Positions 46,344 to 57,146 of a stretch of 64,000 nucleotides of DNA are shown here, in pieces (the stretch's first letter is position 1; every line of letters starts with the position of its first letter). The stretch is from Gammaproteobacteria bacterium. Its GTDB lineage: Bacteria > Pseudomonadota > Gammaproteobacteria > Arenicellales > Poriferihabitantaceae. The position numbers and the translations under genes were made by a program. The DNA lies in contig VYFG01000048.1 of assembly GCA_009842505.1 (NCBI GenBank), forward strand, positions 34,324-98,323, written 5' to 3'. The notes below the pieces were generated by a model. That model was not told the DNA's origin. It was given only the letters and a program-made list of their open reading frames with translations, and searched no databases.

Positions 46344-49300
46344 TCAGGCGTACTCCACGGCGCGCGGCTGCCTTTCCCTGACGTTGGCGCTTCTCAGCGC
46401 ATCCGCGTCGTAACGGAAACGCAGGTCCGGCGGGGAAATGCCCCGCAGCCCGGCAAACAGCCCGGGGTCCGGCCTGACCCGCCGCCCGTCCCCCAGGCGA
46501 AGGTCGCCGGTCTCCCCGCTGCGTTTCCTGTAGTGCAGGGTGACCCCGACGTCGCCGCCCGCATACCGTCCCAGTAACGCCTCCATATCGGCGACATGGC
46601 CTTCATCCACGAATTCCTCGGACAGGCAGATGCCCACCTCCCGCAGGAATTCACGCCGCAGCTGGTCTATGGAATACAGGGCGCCTGCCCGCATCTGCGG
46701 GTTGCCGGTGTAATCGTCGGTACTGAGCTCACCCTGGACGATGATGATCGCGTCCTTGCGAACCACGTCCGAATACGCGGCGAATTTCTCGGCGAACAGG
46801 CTGACCTCGATCCTTGAGACCCCATCATCGAGCGTGGCCACCGCCATTTTCCCGCGCCGGGTGTTGAGCACCCTGAGGCCCGTCACCAGGCCGGCGATCA
46901 CCCCGTCCCGCGGAGTTCCGAGGTCCAGTGCATGCGGAGCCCGGACCACCAGCCCTGCCAGTTCCTCGCGATAGCGGTCGAAGGGATGTCCGGTGAGGTA
47001 GATCCCCAGCGTCTCCCGTTCCCCGGCGAGGCGCTCGTCCTCGGTCCAGGGCGCAACCTCCGGCGTGCTGACTTCCGCCAAGGGCACCGCGGTCACACCG
47101 AACATGTCCGACTGTCCCGCGTCCCGGTCCGTCTGCTGCTGGTCCGCCGCGTGCATGGCCCTGCCGACATCGGCCATCAACTGCGCCCGGTTGCCGTGCA
47201 GCCCGTCCATGGCGCCGCTCTTGATCAGTGCCTCCAGGACCCGCCTGTTGACCTTCTTCCCGTCCACGCGACGGCAGAAATCGAACAGGTCCGGGAACGC
47301 ACCGCCGGCATTGCGCTCGTCGACGATGGCGTCGATCACACCGCGGCCGATACCCTTCAAGGCCCCGACACCGTACTGTATCCGCCGGTCGTCGACGGGC
47401 CGGAAGCCGTAACTGCAGGCATTGATGTCCGGGGGCAGCACCTCGAGCCCCATGTCCAGGGCGTCCGCCCTCAGGAAAACCACCTTGTCGGTGTTGTCGA
47501 TGTCCGCGGTCATGGCCGCGGCCATGAACGCCGCGGGATAGCGGGCCTTCAACCAGGCGGTGTGGTAGGACACCAGGGCATAGGCCGCAGAATGCGACTT
47601 GTTGAATCCGTATCCCGCGAATTTTTCCATCAGGTCGAAGATGGATTCCGCAATGCCCCTTTTCACACCGCGTTCCGCGGCGCCGTCGGCGAACATCTGG
47701 CGATGCTTGGCCATTTCCGCCGGCTTTTTCTTGCCCATGGCACGGCGCAGCAGGTCGGCTCCGCCGAGGGTGAACCCGGCCAGTTCCTGGGCGATCTGCA
47801 TCACTTGCTCCTGGTAGAGGATCACGCCGTAGGTGGACTGCAGTATCGGGCTGATGTCCGGATGCGGGGAGCGGACCGGCTCGCGGCCGTGCTTGCGGTT
47901 GATGAAGTCGTCCACCATGCCCGACTGCAGCGGCCCCGGGCGAAACAGGGCAACCAGGGCGACCAGGTCCTCGAAGCTGTCCGGCTGCAGGCGGAGGATC
48001 AGTTCCTTCATGCCCCGGGATTCCAGCTGGAAGATCGCTGTGGTCCTGCCCTGGCGGATCAGTTCGTACGTCTTCGCGTCATTAAGCGGCAGGGTGTCGT
48101 CCAGGACCAGCGGCGGATCGCCCGCGGCCTGTCTCTGGTCATTTGCCATACGCACCGCGTTGTCGATGATCGTGAGGGTCTTGAGGCCGAGAAAATCGAA
48201 TTTCACGAGGCCGATGCTTTCCAGGTCGTCCTTGTCGAACTGGGTGATGGCCTGGCTGAGGTGCCGGTCCGCGTACAGCGGCGTGAACTCGGTCAGGGGC
48301 CTCGGCGCGATGACCACGCCGCCGGCATGCTTGCCCACGTTACGGGCAATGCCTTCGAGCTGCAGGGCCATGTCGATCAGTTCCTGGATCTCGGGTTCCT
48401 CCCGGTAGCGCGCCGCCAACATCTCTTCCTGGCGGAGCGCCTTGTCCAGGGTCATCCCGAGTTCGAAGGGGATCAGCTTGGCGACCTGGTCGACGAAGCC
48501 GTAGGGCTGTCCCATGACCCGGCCGACATCCCGCACCACCGCCTTGGCCGCCATGGTGCCGAACGTGATGATCTGGGCAACCTGTTCCCTGCCGTAACGG
48601 TCCGCGACATATTCGATGACCCGGTCGCGGCCGTCAACGCAGAAGTCCACGTCGAAATCCGGCAGGGAAACCCGCTCGGGGTTGAGAAAGCGCTCGAACA
48701 GGAGTCCGTACCTGAGCGGGTCGAGATCGGTGATTCCCGTGGACCACGCCACCAGCGAGCCCGCGCCGGACCCGCGTCCGGGCCCTACCGGGATCCCGTT
48801 TTCCCGCGACCAGCGGATGAAGTCCGCCACGATCAGGAAATAACCGGAGAATCCCATCTGGTCGATCACCGACAGCTCCATCTCCATGCGGTCCAGGTAG
48901 GTCGGCTTCACAGCGGCCTGGCCATCGGCGCCCCGGATGGCCCCGACGCCGAGGCGCCGGGCCAGTCCCTTCTCGGTCGCCTGCCTGAGCAGGTCGGAGA
49001 CGGATTCGTCCCGTGCACCGGGGTAGTCCGGCAGGTAATTCTCGTCAAAGCAGAGAAAGAGGTTGCAGCGCTTGGCCACTTCCGCGGTGTTCGCGACCGC
49101 CTCGGGATGGTCCCGGAACAGCATCACCATCTCCTCGCTGCTGCGGAGGTATTGCCGGTCGGTGAATCTCCTGGGGCGGCGGCTGTCGCGGAGCACCCGG
49201 CCGTCATTGATGCACACCCGGATCTCGTGGGCCTCGTATTCGTCCGGGGTGAGATAGACCACGCGGTTGGTGGCTACCAGCGGGATTCCGCGGCTGCGGG

Positions 49301-49874
49301 CCAGGTCCGCGGCCAGGGCAATGAAACCCTCTTCCCCGGTCCGCCCCACACGGCTGACCTCCTGGTACAGGCGGTCGCCGGTCAGGTCATGGAGCCCCGC
49401 GAGCACCGCGCCGGGATCATCGTGGTTGTGTTCCCACGCCCAGGCCAGCGGGCCTTCCTGGTCGTCCAGGATCACGATCAGCCCCCCGTGCAGCGTCTGG
49501 AAATCCGCCCAGGTGATCACCACCCGCTGGTTGGTCTGGCCACGCAGGTACGCGGCCGTGAGCAGGCGGCTCAGGTTGCGGTAGCCCGCCTGGTTCTGGC
49601 TCAGCAGTTTGAGCCTGTGGAACGCGGGCCAGTCTCCGGCTTCCTGCCCCGCCGGCAGCTCCAGCCAGACATCGGCGCCGATGATGGGCTTGATTCCGGC
49701 GCCGAGACAGGCCTGGTAGAACTTCACCGCCCCGTAGAGATTGGACAGGTCCGTGACCGCCACCGCCGGCTGGCCGATTTCCGCCACCCGTTCAGCCAGG
49801 GGGCCGATCCTCACGATCCCGTCCGCCAGGGAATATTCGGTATGCAGGTTGAGGTGGACGAAGACCTGTTCCAT
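46344..49874 (-). CDS. dnaE: DNA polymerase III alpha subunit
   Basis: 1176 aa; FVHLNLHTEYSLADGIVRI PHP domain, GPGRGSGAGSLVAWSTGITDLDPL, PDFDVDFC. Confidence 0.98.
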   Translation of the reverse strand: MEQVFVHLNLHTEYSLADGIVRIGPLAERVAEIGQPAVAVTDLSNLYGAVKFYQACLGAGIKPIIGADVWLELPAGQEAGDWPAFHRLKLLSQNQAGYRNLSRLLTAAYLRGQTNQRVVITWADFQTLHGGLIVILDDQEGPLAWAWEHNHDDPGAVLAGLHDLTGDRLYQEVSRVGRTGEEGFIALAADLARSRGIPLVATNRVVYLTPDEYEAHEIRVCINDGRVLRDSRRPRRFTDRQYLRSSEEMVMLFRDHPEAVANTAEVAKRCNLFLCFDENYLPDYPGARDESVSDLLRQATEKGLARRLGVGAIRGADGQAAVKPTYLDRMEMELSVIDQMGFSGYFLIVADFIRWSRENGIPVGPGRGSGAGSLVAWSTGITDLDPLRYGLLFERFLNPERVSLPDFDVDFCVDGRDRVIEYVADRYGREQVAQIITFGTMAAKAVVRDVGRVMGQPYGFVDQVAKLIPFELGMTLDKALRQEEMLAARYREEPEIQELIDMALQLEGIARNVGKHAGGVVIAPRPLTEFTPLYADRHLSQAITQFDKDDLESIGLVKFDFLGLKTLTIIDNAVRMANDQRQAAGDPPLVLDDTLPLNDAKTYELIRQGRTTAIFQLESRGMKELILRLQPDSFEDLVALVALFRPGPLQSGMVDDFINRKHGREPVRSPHPDISPILQSTYGVILYQEQVMQIAQELAGFTLGGADLLRRAMGKKKPAEMAKHRQMFADGAAERGVKRGIAESIFDLMEKFAGYGFNKSHSAAYALVSYHTAWLKARYPAAFMAAAMTADIDNTDKVVFLRADALDMGLEVLPPDINACSYGFRPVDDRRIQYGVGALKGIGRGVIDAIVDERNAGGAFPDLFDFCRRVDGKKVNRRVLEALIKSGAMDGLHGNRAQLMADVGRAMHAADQQQTDRDAGQSDMFGVTAVPLAEVSTPEVAPWTEDERLAGERETLGIYLTGHPFDRYREELAGLVVRAPHALDLGTPRDGVIAGLVTGLRVLNTRRGKMAVATLDDGVSRIEVSLFAEKFAAYSDVVRKDAIIIVQGELSTDDYTGNPQMRAGALYSIDQLRREFLREVGICLSEEFVDEGHVADMEALLGRYAGGDVGVTLHYRKRSGETGDLRLGDGRRVRPDPGLFAGLRGISPPDLRFRYDADALRSANVRERQPRAVEYA

Positions 49875-49877
49875 GGA

Positions 49878-50474
49878 CTATCGCGGCCCCCCGACCACGG
49901 AACCCAGGACCCGCTGCACCGGGGAGAAGCTCCGCCTGTGGTGCGCGCAGGGACCATGCCTTTCCAGGGCGTCCAGGTGCGCCCGGGTGGGGTATCCCTT
50001 GTGGCGCTCGAAGCCGTATTCCGGGTGGTCCCCCGCCAGTCGGCGCATCATCCGGTCCCGGCACTCCTTCGCCAGGATGGAGGCGGCCGAGATTTCCGCA
50101 TGCAGCCGGTCGCCCCCCACGACCATGCGTGTGGGCAGGCCAAGCCCGGGGTCCCGGTTGCCGTCCACCAGGACCAGGGCGGGCGGTACCCCGAGCCCCT
50201 CCACCGCCCGGCGCATGGCGAGCAGCGAGGCCTTGAGGATGTTCAGGCGGTCGATTTCGGCCACCGTCGCGAATGCGACATGCCAGCGAAGCGCCCGCTC
50301 CTTGATCACCGGTTCCAGGCGCCGGCGCCGCAGCGGGGACAGCCTCTTGGAATCGTCCAGGCCGTCGATGGGCCGGCCCCGGGGCAGGATGACAGCGGCC
50401 GCCACCACCGGGCCCGCCAGCGGCCCCCTGCCGGCTTCATCCACACCGGCGACCATGGCTCCGGCGCTGTCCAT
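49878..50474 (-). CDS. rnhB: Ribonuclease HII
   Basis: [74 protein letters not shown]. Confidence 0.96.
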   Translation of the reverse strand: MDSAGAMVAGVDEAGRGPLAGPVVAAAVILPRGRPIDGLDDSKRLSPLRRRRLEPVIKERALRWHVAFATVAEIDRLNILKASLLAMRRAVEGLGVPPALVLVDGNRDPGLGLPTRMVVGGDRLHAEISAASILAKECRDRMMRRLAGDHPEYGFERHKGYPTRAHLDALERHGPCAHHRRSFSPVQRVLGSVVGGPR

Positions 50475-51619
50475 CAGGGTCGCTTCATCAGCCCGGACAC
50501 CACCTCCGCCGCCATTCGGTCCGCATCCCGGTGAAGGGCAGTCTGAATGTCGGCAAAGGCAGCTTTGATATCCCGCATACGATCGGGATTCTGCAGGTAA
50601 GCGCAGACGCTTTCAACAATGTTCCGCGGATTGGCATCATGCTGGATCAGTTCCGGGACGAGGGGCGTGGGCAGCAGGTGGTTGGGCATGGCGAAATGGT
50701 CCACCAGCCGCATCCGCCGCATCAGCCAGTAACTGAACGGCGACAGCCGGTATACCACCACATGGGGCACCTGCAGGAGCGCCGCCTCCAGCGAGGCGGT
50801 GCCCGAGGCCAGCACCGCCACATCGGCGGCTTCCAGCGCAAGGCGCGACCGGCCGTCCAGCAGCAGTATCGGCAGGTCGCCTGTGTCCCCCGCCTCCCGC
50901 TCGAACGCCTCCCTGGCCTCTGGTCCGGCAAACGGGAGAACGAAGCGGGCCTCCGGGTGCTGCCGCGCCAGCCGCCTGGCCGCCAGGAGTATCGGTTCCG
51001 CCAGGCGGCACACCTCGCTTCTCCGGCTGCCGGGAAGCAGCGCCAGCACCAGCCCCCCGTCCGGCAGTCCCAGGGCGCGGCGCGCGGACGCCGGATCGGG
51101 CGCCCTGATCTCATCCGCCATCGGATGCCCGACGCAGGTCACCGGTATGCCGCAACGACGGTAGTACTCGGCCTCAAACGGAAACAGCGCCAGCATGTGG
51201 TCCACCGCCCGGCGGATCCGGCGGATCCGATATCCCCGCCACGCCCAGACTGTGGGACTGACGTAGTGGACGCACGGGATACCGCCCGACCGGAGCTTCG
51301 CCTCCAGTCCCAGGTTGAAGTCCGGTACGTCCACGCCCACGAACGCCGCCGGCGGATTCCGGCGCCACCGCCTGGCGAGGTCCCTGCGGATGGCAAGAAT
51401 ATCCCGCAGCTTGCCCCACAGGCCGTCCAGCCCGATCACGCCGATGCGTTCCATGGGATACAGCAGGCGGCAGCCCGCGGCGTCCATGTCGGGCCCGCCG
51501 ATTCCGGAAAATTCCAGGTCCGGGTGCCGTCGGCGCAGCGCCCGGATCAGCCCGGCACCGAGCCGGTCACCGGACGGCTCCCCGGCCACGATGGCGATCC
51601 GTTGATTGCCCTTTGCCAC
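50474..51619 (-). CDS. lpxB: Lipid-A-disaccharide synthase
   Basis: [62 protein letters not shown]. Confidence 0.97.
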   Translation of the reverse strand: MAKGNQRIAIVAGEPSGDRLGAGLIRALRRRHPDLEFSGIGGPDMDAAGCRLLYPMERIGVIGLDGLWGKLRDILAIRRDLARRWRRNPPAAFVGVDVPDFNLGLEAKLRSGGIPCVHYVSPTVWAWRGYRIRRIRRAVDHMLALFPFEAEYYRRCGIPVTCVGHPMADEIRAPDPASARRALGLPDGGLVLALLPGSRRSEVCRLAEPILLAARRLARQHPEARFVLPFAGPEAREAFEREAGDTGDLPILLLDGRSRLALEAADVAVLASGTASLEAALLQVPHVVVYRLSPFSYWLMRRMRLVDHFAMPNHLLPTPLVPELIQHDANPRNIVESVCAYLQNPDRMRDIKAAFADIQTALHRDADRMAAEVVSGLMKRP

Positions 51620-51629
51620 GACCGGCTGC

Positions 51630-52412
51630 TCAATGGCGGATCACGCCGCGTTCGGAGCGCCGTAGGAATTCACAGAATGTGGACAGGGCGGGGTCACCGG
51701 GGGCCAGGCGATCGATTTCCCGAATGGCGGTTTTCAGGTCGAGATTGCACCGGTAGAGCAGGCGGTAGGCGCGCTTCAGCAGGGTAATGGTTTCCTCGGG
51801 AAAGCTGCGTCGGTGGAGCCCCTTGGCGTTGATGCCGTAGGGCCGCGCCGAATTCCCGGCAGCCACGATGAACGGAGGGACGTCCTGGAAGCACACGGCG
51901 CCGATCCCGGTGATGCAGTGCGCCCCCACCTGGCAGAACTGGTGCACCAGTGTAAAACCGCCCAGGATGGCGTAGTCCCCCACGTTCACGTGTCCCGCAA
52001 GACTGGCGCCGTTGGCGAAGGTGACGTGATTTCCCAGGGTGCAGTCATGGGCGATGTGCGCATAGGCCATGATGAAGTTGTCGTCGCCGATCCGCGTCTG
52101 CCCCAGGTGGCCGGCGGTGCCGCGGTTGAAGGTGCAGTATTCCCGGATGATGTTCCGGTCTCCGATCACCAGCCTCGTGGGCTCGCCGGCATAACCATGG
52201 TGCTGCGGGGACTCGCCGATGGAACTGAACTGGTAGAGCCTGTTGTGCCGGCCAATGGTCGTATGGTTCCGGATCACCACATGGGGACCGATCCAGGTAC
52301 CGTCACCGACGACAACGTCGTCCTCGATGATGCTGTACGGCCCGACCTGCACGCCTTCACCGAGTTCCGCCCCGGGGTCCACAATCGCGGTGGGGTGAAT
52401 CTCCGCCATCAA
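51630..52412 (-). CDS. lpxA: UDP-GlcNAc acyltransferase
   Basis: IHPTAIVDPGAELGEGVQVGPYSIIEDDVVVGDGTWIGPHVVI hexapeptide repeats; HDCTLGNHVTFANGASLAGHV. Confidence 0.97.
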   Translation of the reverse strand: MMAEIHPTAIVDPGAELGEGVQVGPYSIIEDDVVVGDGTWIGPHVVIRNHTTIGRHNRLYQFSSIGESPQHHGYAGEPTRLVIGDRNIIREYCTFNRGTAGHLGQTRIGDDNFIMAYAHIAHDCTLGNHVTFANGASLAGHVNVGDYAILGGFTLVHQFCQVGAHCITGIGAVCFQDVPPFIVAAGNSARPYGINAKGLHRRSFPEETITLLKRAYRLLYRCNLDLKTAIREIDRLAPGDPALSTFCEFLRRSERGVIRH

Positions 52413-52861
52413 TAGTTGCGGTAGGTGAACGTGATGTTGGCTTCGGCCGCCAGGCTGTCATTCACCGATGCGGTTCCCCGGTATTTCCAGATTCTTGACC
52501 GGTAGTTCGTCTGGCTCACTTCCAGGATCAGCTGATCCCCCGGCCCGACCGGTCTCTTGAAACGGGCGTTGTCGATGCCCGCGAACAGGAAGATAATGTT
52601 CTCCCCCGGGTCCTCCTCCAGGCCGCGGCTTGCCAGGATGGCGGATGCCTGGGCAATGGCCTCGATGATCAGTACCCCGGGGAACACCGGGCGCCCCGGG
52701 AAGTGGCCCTGGAAAAACGGTTCATTGACCGTGACATTCTTGACCGCCCGCAGCGATTCACCCACGGTGTAGTCGATCACCCGGTCGATCAGGAGAAAGG
52801 GATACCGGTGGGGCAGGATGCCCATCACCCGGTGAATGTCAAGTGTCTCGTTGCTGCTCAT
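52409..52861 (-). CDS. fabZ: 3-hydroxyacyl-ACP dehydratase FabZ
   Basis: ILPHRYPFLLIDRVIDY, NEPFFQGHFPGRPVFPGVLIIEAIAQASAIL. Confidence 0.97.
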   Translation of the reverse strand: MSSNETLDIHRVMGILPHRYPFLLIDRVIDYTVGESLRAVKNVTVNEPFFQGHFPGRPVFPGVLIIEAIAQASAILASRGLEEDPGENIIFLFAGIDNARFKRPVGPGDQLILEVSQTNYRSRIWKYRGTASVNDSLAAEANITFTYRNY

Positions 52862-53022
52862 GTCGGTTCCGTTTGTGCGGGGTGGGACAATAGTGGTTAT
52901 GCGGTCGAAGTGTCTGTTGATGTGGTGATCCCGAAATCGGTCGCATCCCCTGGGTGCTGGTTGCCGGCCGCACGTTCCTCCTCTTAGCGGTCCGGACGGC
53001 GCCCGTGCCGTCCGCGACATGG

Positions 53023-54048
53023 TCAATCCCCGTCACCGCGGGACCTGTTCCGCATGCTCTCCAGGCGATTGAGCATGGCCACGATCCGACGCCACCGCGA
53101 TGCCGGCTGCGCCGGAATCATGGAAGCCCATGTCCCAGCCTCCGGAATCGAACTGGCCACGAACGCGCCAGCGTTCAGCACCACATCATCCGCGATGACC
53201 AGGTGGTCGAGAATGGAAACCCGCCCGCCGATACGGCAGCGACGGCCGATCCGCGTGCTGCCCGCCACGGCAGTGCACCCGGCAATGATTGTATCATCCC
53301 CGATCCGGACGTTATGGGCAATCTGGATCTGATTGTCCAGCTTCACCCGGTCACCGATCACGGTATCGTCAATGGCGCCGCGGTCTATGGTGGTGTTCGC
53401 GCCGATATCCACCTCATCGCCGATGTCCACCCCGCCCAACTGGTGAATCTTTGTCCACCGCCCCCCTTCCGGGGCGTATCCGAAACCGCTGGCGCCGACG
53501 ACGACGCCCGGCGAGAGCACGCAGTCGCGTCCGATCCTGGAGCGCCGGCACAGTGTCACGGAGGACTCGATCCGGGTCCCGTCACCCACCTCGCAGCCAT
53601 CCTCCAGGACGGCGTTATGGCCGATGACGACACGGTCGCCGATGCGGCAGTCACGGCCGACGACCGCGCCCGCGCCGATGATCGCGCGATGGCCGATGAC
53701 CGATCCCGGCCCGACCACCGCGTTCGGATGCACCCGGGAATCCTCCCTCCCCTGCCCTTCGGCGAACAGTGCACTGACCTGGGCGTAGGCAAGGTAGGGG
53801 TCGGCCACCAGTATGCGGTTGCCGGTGAAGGCGGCGGCATGGGTCTCCGTGACGAGCAGGCAGCCCGGGGGGACAGTGAACCGGTCGGGAAGGTGCCGCG
53901 GGGAAGCCAGGAAGGAAAGCCTGTCGGCAGCCGGCCGGTCGATACTCGCCAGTCCGCTGATGATCGCGTCCGGGTCGCCTTCCAGGCGCCCCCCGCACAA
54001 TGCCGCGATATCGGCCAGGCGGATGGATGGACTTTCCTGTCGGCTCAT
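53023..54048 (-). CDS. lpxD: UDP-3-O-acylglucosamine N-acyltransferase
   Basis: Hexapeptide repeats; [45 protein letters not shown]. Confidence 0.97.
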   Translation of the reverse strand: MSRQESPSIRLADIAALCGGRLEGDPDAIISGLASIDRPAADRLSFLASPRHLPDRFTVPPGCLLVTETHAAAFTGNRILVADPYLAYAQVSALFAEGQGREDSRVHPNAVVGPGSVIGHRAIIGAGAVVGRDCRIGDRVVIGHNAVLEDGCEVGDGTRIESSVTLCRRSRIGRDCVLSPGVVVGASGFGYAPEGGRWTKIHQLGGVDIGDEVDIGANTTIDRGAIDDTVIGDRVKLDNQIQIAHNVRIGDDTIIAGCTAVAGSTRIGRRCRIGGRVSILDHLVIADDVVLNAGAFVASSIPEAGTWASMIPAQPASRWRRIVAMLNRLESMRNRSRGDGD

Positions 54049-54063
54049 GGGGCCCCTGCCGGC

Positions 54064-54561
54064 CTATTGCTCCGCGCGCCTGACCAGCTCCTTGAGCACT
54101 TCCTCGGTTATGTCGATGCGATTGCTGACAAACACCGCCTGCTGGACGATCAGGTCGAAGTCGTCACGCCTGGCGACGTGAATCACCGCATCGGATATGA
54201 TCTTCTGGAGTCCCGCCAGGCTACGGTTCCTGCTGTCGTTGTATTCCTCGTTGTAGTCGCGCTGGTCGCGGCGAATGATCCGCTGCATCTCCTGGAGTTC
54301 CTCGGATACCCGCGCCACCTCCTCCTCGGCCATCAGCACCGCGTTCTTCTCCAGTTCCTGCCGCCTGGATTCGAACAGGTCCACCCGGCCCTTGAGTTCG
54401 CGGTTGCGTTCCGCGAAGGCGTCCTCCAGCTTCTTGACTTCCACGATCCCCTGGGGCGACTCGTCGATCAGGCGCCTTACCTCGACATAGCCGATCTTCT
54501 CGGCCAGCGCATATCCGGGCATGGCCAGGAGGAGGAGGATCACATACAGGTATCGCATCAT
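54064..54561 (-). CDS. skp: OmpH/Skp family periplasmic chaperone
   Basis: MMRYLYVILLLLAMPGYALAEKIGYVEVRRLIDESPQG; coiled-coil; located between bamA and lpxD. Confidence 0.88.
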   Translation of the reverse strand: MMRYLYVILLLLAMPGYALAEKIGYVEVRRLIDESPQGIVEVKKLEDAFAERNRELKGRVDLFESRRQELEKNAVLMAEEEVARVSEELQEMQRIIRRDQRDYNEEYNDSRNRSLAGLQKIISDAVIHVARRDDFDLIVQQAVFVSNRIDITEEVLKELVRRAEQ

Positions 54562-54657
54562 TGAAACGGACTCCGGTGTGGAATGCATATTGAACTTACT
54601 GTTGCGCTGTTCCCGGCGCGCGGGAACGCTGCCGGCCCCATGCCGCGGCAACCCCGA

Positions 54658-56940
54658 TCAGCGGAACAGGGTGCCAAATGAAATCTGGAAATTCTCGATT
54701 TCGTCACCTGCCTTGTCGTTGAGCGGCTCACCGTAACTCAGGCTGAACGGCCCGATGGGAGAGAACCAGTTGAAGGACAGGCCGACGGAATAGCGCATCT
54801 CGTCGAGATCCACGTCCTCGCCCTGACCGTAGATCATGCCGCCGTCGAAAAAGAGTCCGAACCGCTTGTCCTTGTTCACGCCGTCGCCGAAAGGCGGCAG
54901 CAGCAATTCCATATTGACCAGGATACGGCGGTCGCCACCGAGCGGCTGCGGTGTCGCGCCCGAGTCCCTCGGGCCGAGTGACCGACCGTCAAAGCCCCTG
55001 ACGGACCGGGAGCCGCCGGCATAGTAGTTCTTGAAGAACGGCAGGCCGATGTCGGCGCTGTCGCCGAATCCGTCGCCATACCCGATGCCGCCGCCGACCT
55101 TGTAGGTGAGGCTCTCGCCAATCGGCAGGTAGTAGGACCCGTTCAGGTTGACCTTGTAATACTCGAAATCACTGCCCGGCACCGTGATCTCCGTGCTGAG
55201 AGCCGCCACGCCGCCCTTGGTGGGAAAGAAGAAATCGTTCCGGGTGTCCCTGGACACGCCGAGGGTCAGCACGACATCGTCCGCTTCCGGATTCTCCTCG
55301 ATGATCGGCAGGAACTCCGGCGGCGTTTCACTGGTGGACGCCAGGTCCAGGCGCTCCAGGGCGACGCCGAGATTGAGGGAGTTGGTTTCCGCAATCGGAA
55401 TCCGGTAAGTGACCTCCGCGGTCGTGGTATCGAGAATGTACTCGGCGGTATTGACATCGGCGGAGTTGACTTCCTGCTGGCTGAGCGTGATGCCCCGGCT
55501 GATGCCGTCCGGGGTGTAATAGGGATTGTTGTACGTGACGGAAGCCTCGCGCGCGGCATCCGAATTGTTCACGTCCACGCGCAGTTCACGCCCGGTTCCA
55601 AGCACGTTCCGCTGCTGGAAGTTGACGCCCACAAGCGCCCCGTCCGCATCGGAATATCCCGCGGACAGCTGGATGCTGCCGGTTTCCCGCTCGACCACCA
55701 CCACGCGCATGTCCACCTGATCCGCGGTGCCCGGAACCGACGGTGTTTCGATGGTCACGCTGGCGAAGAATCCGAGGCGGTTCAGCCTTTCCCTGGAGCG
55801 CCGGACCGCGCTGGCGGAATACCACGCCCCCTCGAACTGCCGCAGTTCGCGCCGGATCACCTCGTCGCGGGTGTGGGTATTGCCGGTGATCTCGATGCGC
55901 CGGACATAGACCCGCTGCTTGGGGTCGACGGTCAGCACCGTGGTCACCTGCAGGGTTTCACGGTCAGTGTCATAGACCGGACGGACCTCGACGAACGCGT
56001 AGCCGTCGTCGGCATAGCGGTCCGCGATCGCCGCCCGGGTTTCATTGACCTCCTTGCGGGAAAACGGTTCCCCCGGCTGGATGGTGATCAGTTCCTCCAG
56101 GCCCTCGATTGCCTCCGCCGACTCGATCACCGTGTCGCCGAAAGTGTACACCTCGCCCTCTTCGACCGAGATGCTGATGAAGATGTTCTGCTTGTTGGGG
56201 CTGATGTCCACGTTGGTGGACAACACCTTGAAATCATGGAAGCCCCGGTCGAGATAGTAGGACCGGATCCGCTCCACGTCCGCCTCGAGCTTCTGCTTGG
56301 AGTACTGGTTGCGCGTGGTGAACAGGCGCCAGCCCCTGCGCTCGATGAGGTTCATTTCATCCTTGAGGTCCTCCTCGGAAACCTGCCGGGCGCCGACGAT
56401 GTTGATTTTCCGGATCCGCGCCACCCGCCCCTCGCTGATGTTGATGGTGACACCCACCCGGTTGCGCTCGAGGTCCTCGACCTCGGTTTCCACGGTCGTG
56501 GAATACCTGCCCATGGCCAGGTAGGCCTGCTGGATTTCCCGTTCCATGGCTTCCAGGCTGGCGCGGTTGAAGATCCGGCCTTCCACCAGTTCCGCCCGGC
56601 GAAGCCCCTGCTCCAGGTTCTCCGTGCTGATTTCATCGTTGCCGAGAATCGTGATGCTGGCAATGGAGGGGCGCTCCACCACGCGCACCACCAGTACGGT
56701 ACCGTCCTGTTCCAGCTTGACATCGCGGAAGAAGCCGGTTTCGAACAGGGCCCGGATTCCCAGCCGGCCCTCTTCATCATTCATTTCATCCCCGACCTTG
56801 AGCGGCAGGTAGTTGAACACCGTGCCGGCATCCAGCCGCTCCAGCCCCTCCACCCGGATATCCGATATGGTGAACGGCTCCACGGCATGCGCGCAGACGC
56901 TGACAAGGAGCGCGAGAAGAACCAGGACAGATTTCTTCAT
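54658..56940 (-). CDS. bamA: Outer membrane protein assembly factor BamA
   Basis: Five POTRA domains, FTISDIRVEGLERLDAGTVFNYLPLKVGD, VRGFDGRSLGPR, C-terminal FQISFGTLF. Confidence 0.98.
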   Translation of the reverse strand: MKKSVLVLLALLVSVCAHAVEPFTISDIRVEGLERLDAGTVFNYLPLKVGDEMNDEEGRLGIRALFETGFFRDVKLEQDGTVLVVRVVERPSIASITILGNDEISTENLEQGLRRAELVEGRIFNRASLEAMEREIQQAYLAMGRYSTTVETEVEDLERNRVGVTINISEGRVARIRKINIVGARQVSEEDLKDEMNLIERRGWRLFTTRNQYSKQKLEADVERIRSYYLDRGFHDFKVLSTNVDISPNKQNIFISISVEEGEVYTFGDTVIESAEAIEGLEELITIQPGEPFSRKEVNETRAAIADRYADDGYAFVEVRPVYDTDRETLQVTTVLTVDPKQRVYVRRIEITGNTHTRDEVIRRELRQFEGAWYSASAVRRSRERLNRLGFFASVTIETPSVPGTADQVDMRVVVVERETGSIQLSAGYSDADGALVGVNFQQRNVLGTGRELRVDVNNSDAAREASVTYNNPYYTPDGISRGITLSQQEVNSADVNTAEYILDTTTAEVTYRIPIAETNSLNLGVALERLDLASTSETPPEFLPIIEENPEADDVVLTLGVSRDTRNDFFFPTKGGVAALSTEITVPGSDFEYYKVNLNGSYYLPIGESLTYKVGGGIGYGDGFGDSADIGLPFFKNYYAGGSRSVRGFDGRSLGPRDSGATPQPLGGDRRILVNMELLLPPFGDGVNKDKRFGLFFDGGMIYGQGEDVDLDEMRYSVGLSFNWFSPIGPFSLSYGEPLNDKAGDEIENFQISFGTLFR

Positions 56941-57146
56941 AGGGTTTCAGGCTTGTTTTTTGTGCGTAACCCGGGCAATGGGCCGGTCCGTCTTGCCGGC
57001 ACTGTCCGATCGGGCCCGGTACGGCTCCGGCGGAATCCTCCATCCGGCCCCGCACCGGCCAGCAGACCTGATCTTACCCCAAACCGCCATGATCTCCCAA
57101 CGCGCCCAGGATGACGATCATGTAATCCTGCGGGAAATTCCGGCGC

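Noticed and set aside
46932-50534. 1200-aa plus-strand ORF opposite dnaE/rnhB
   Set aside because: Antisense open frame caused by high GC codon bias; no recognisable motif; dnaE and rnhB are unambiguous.
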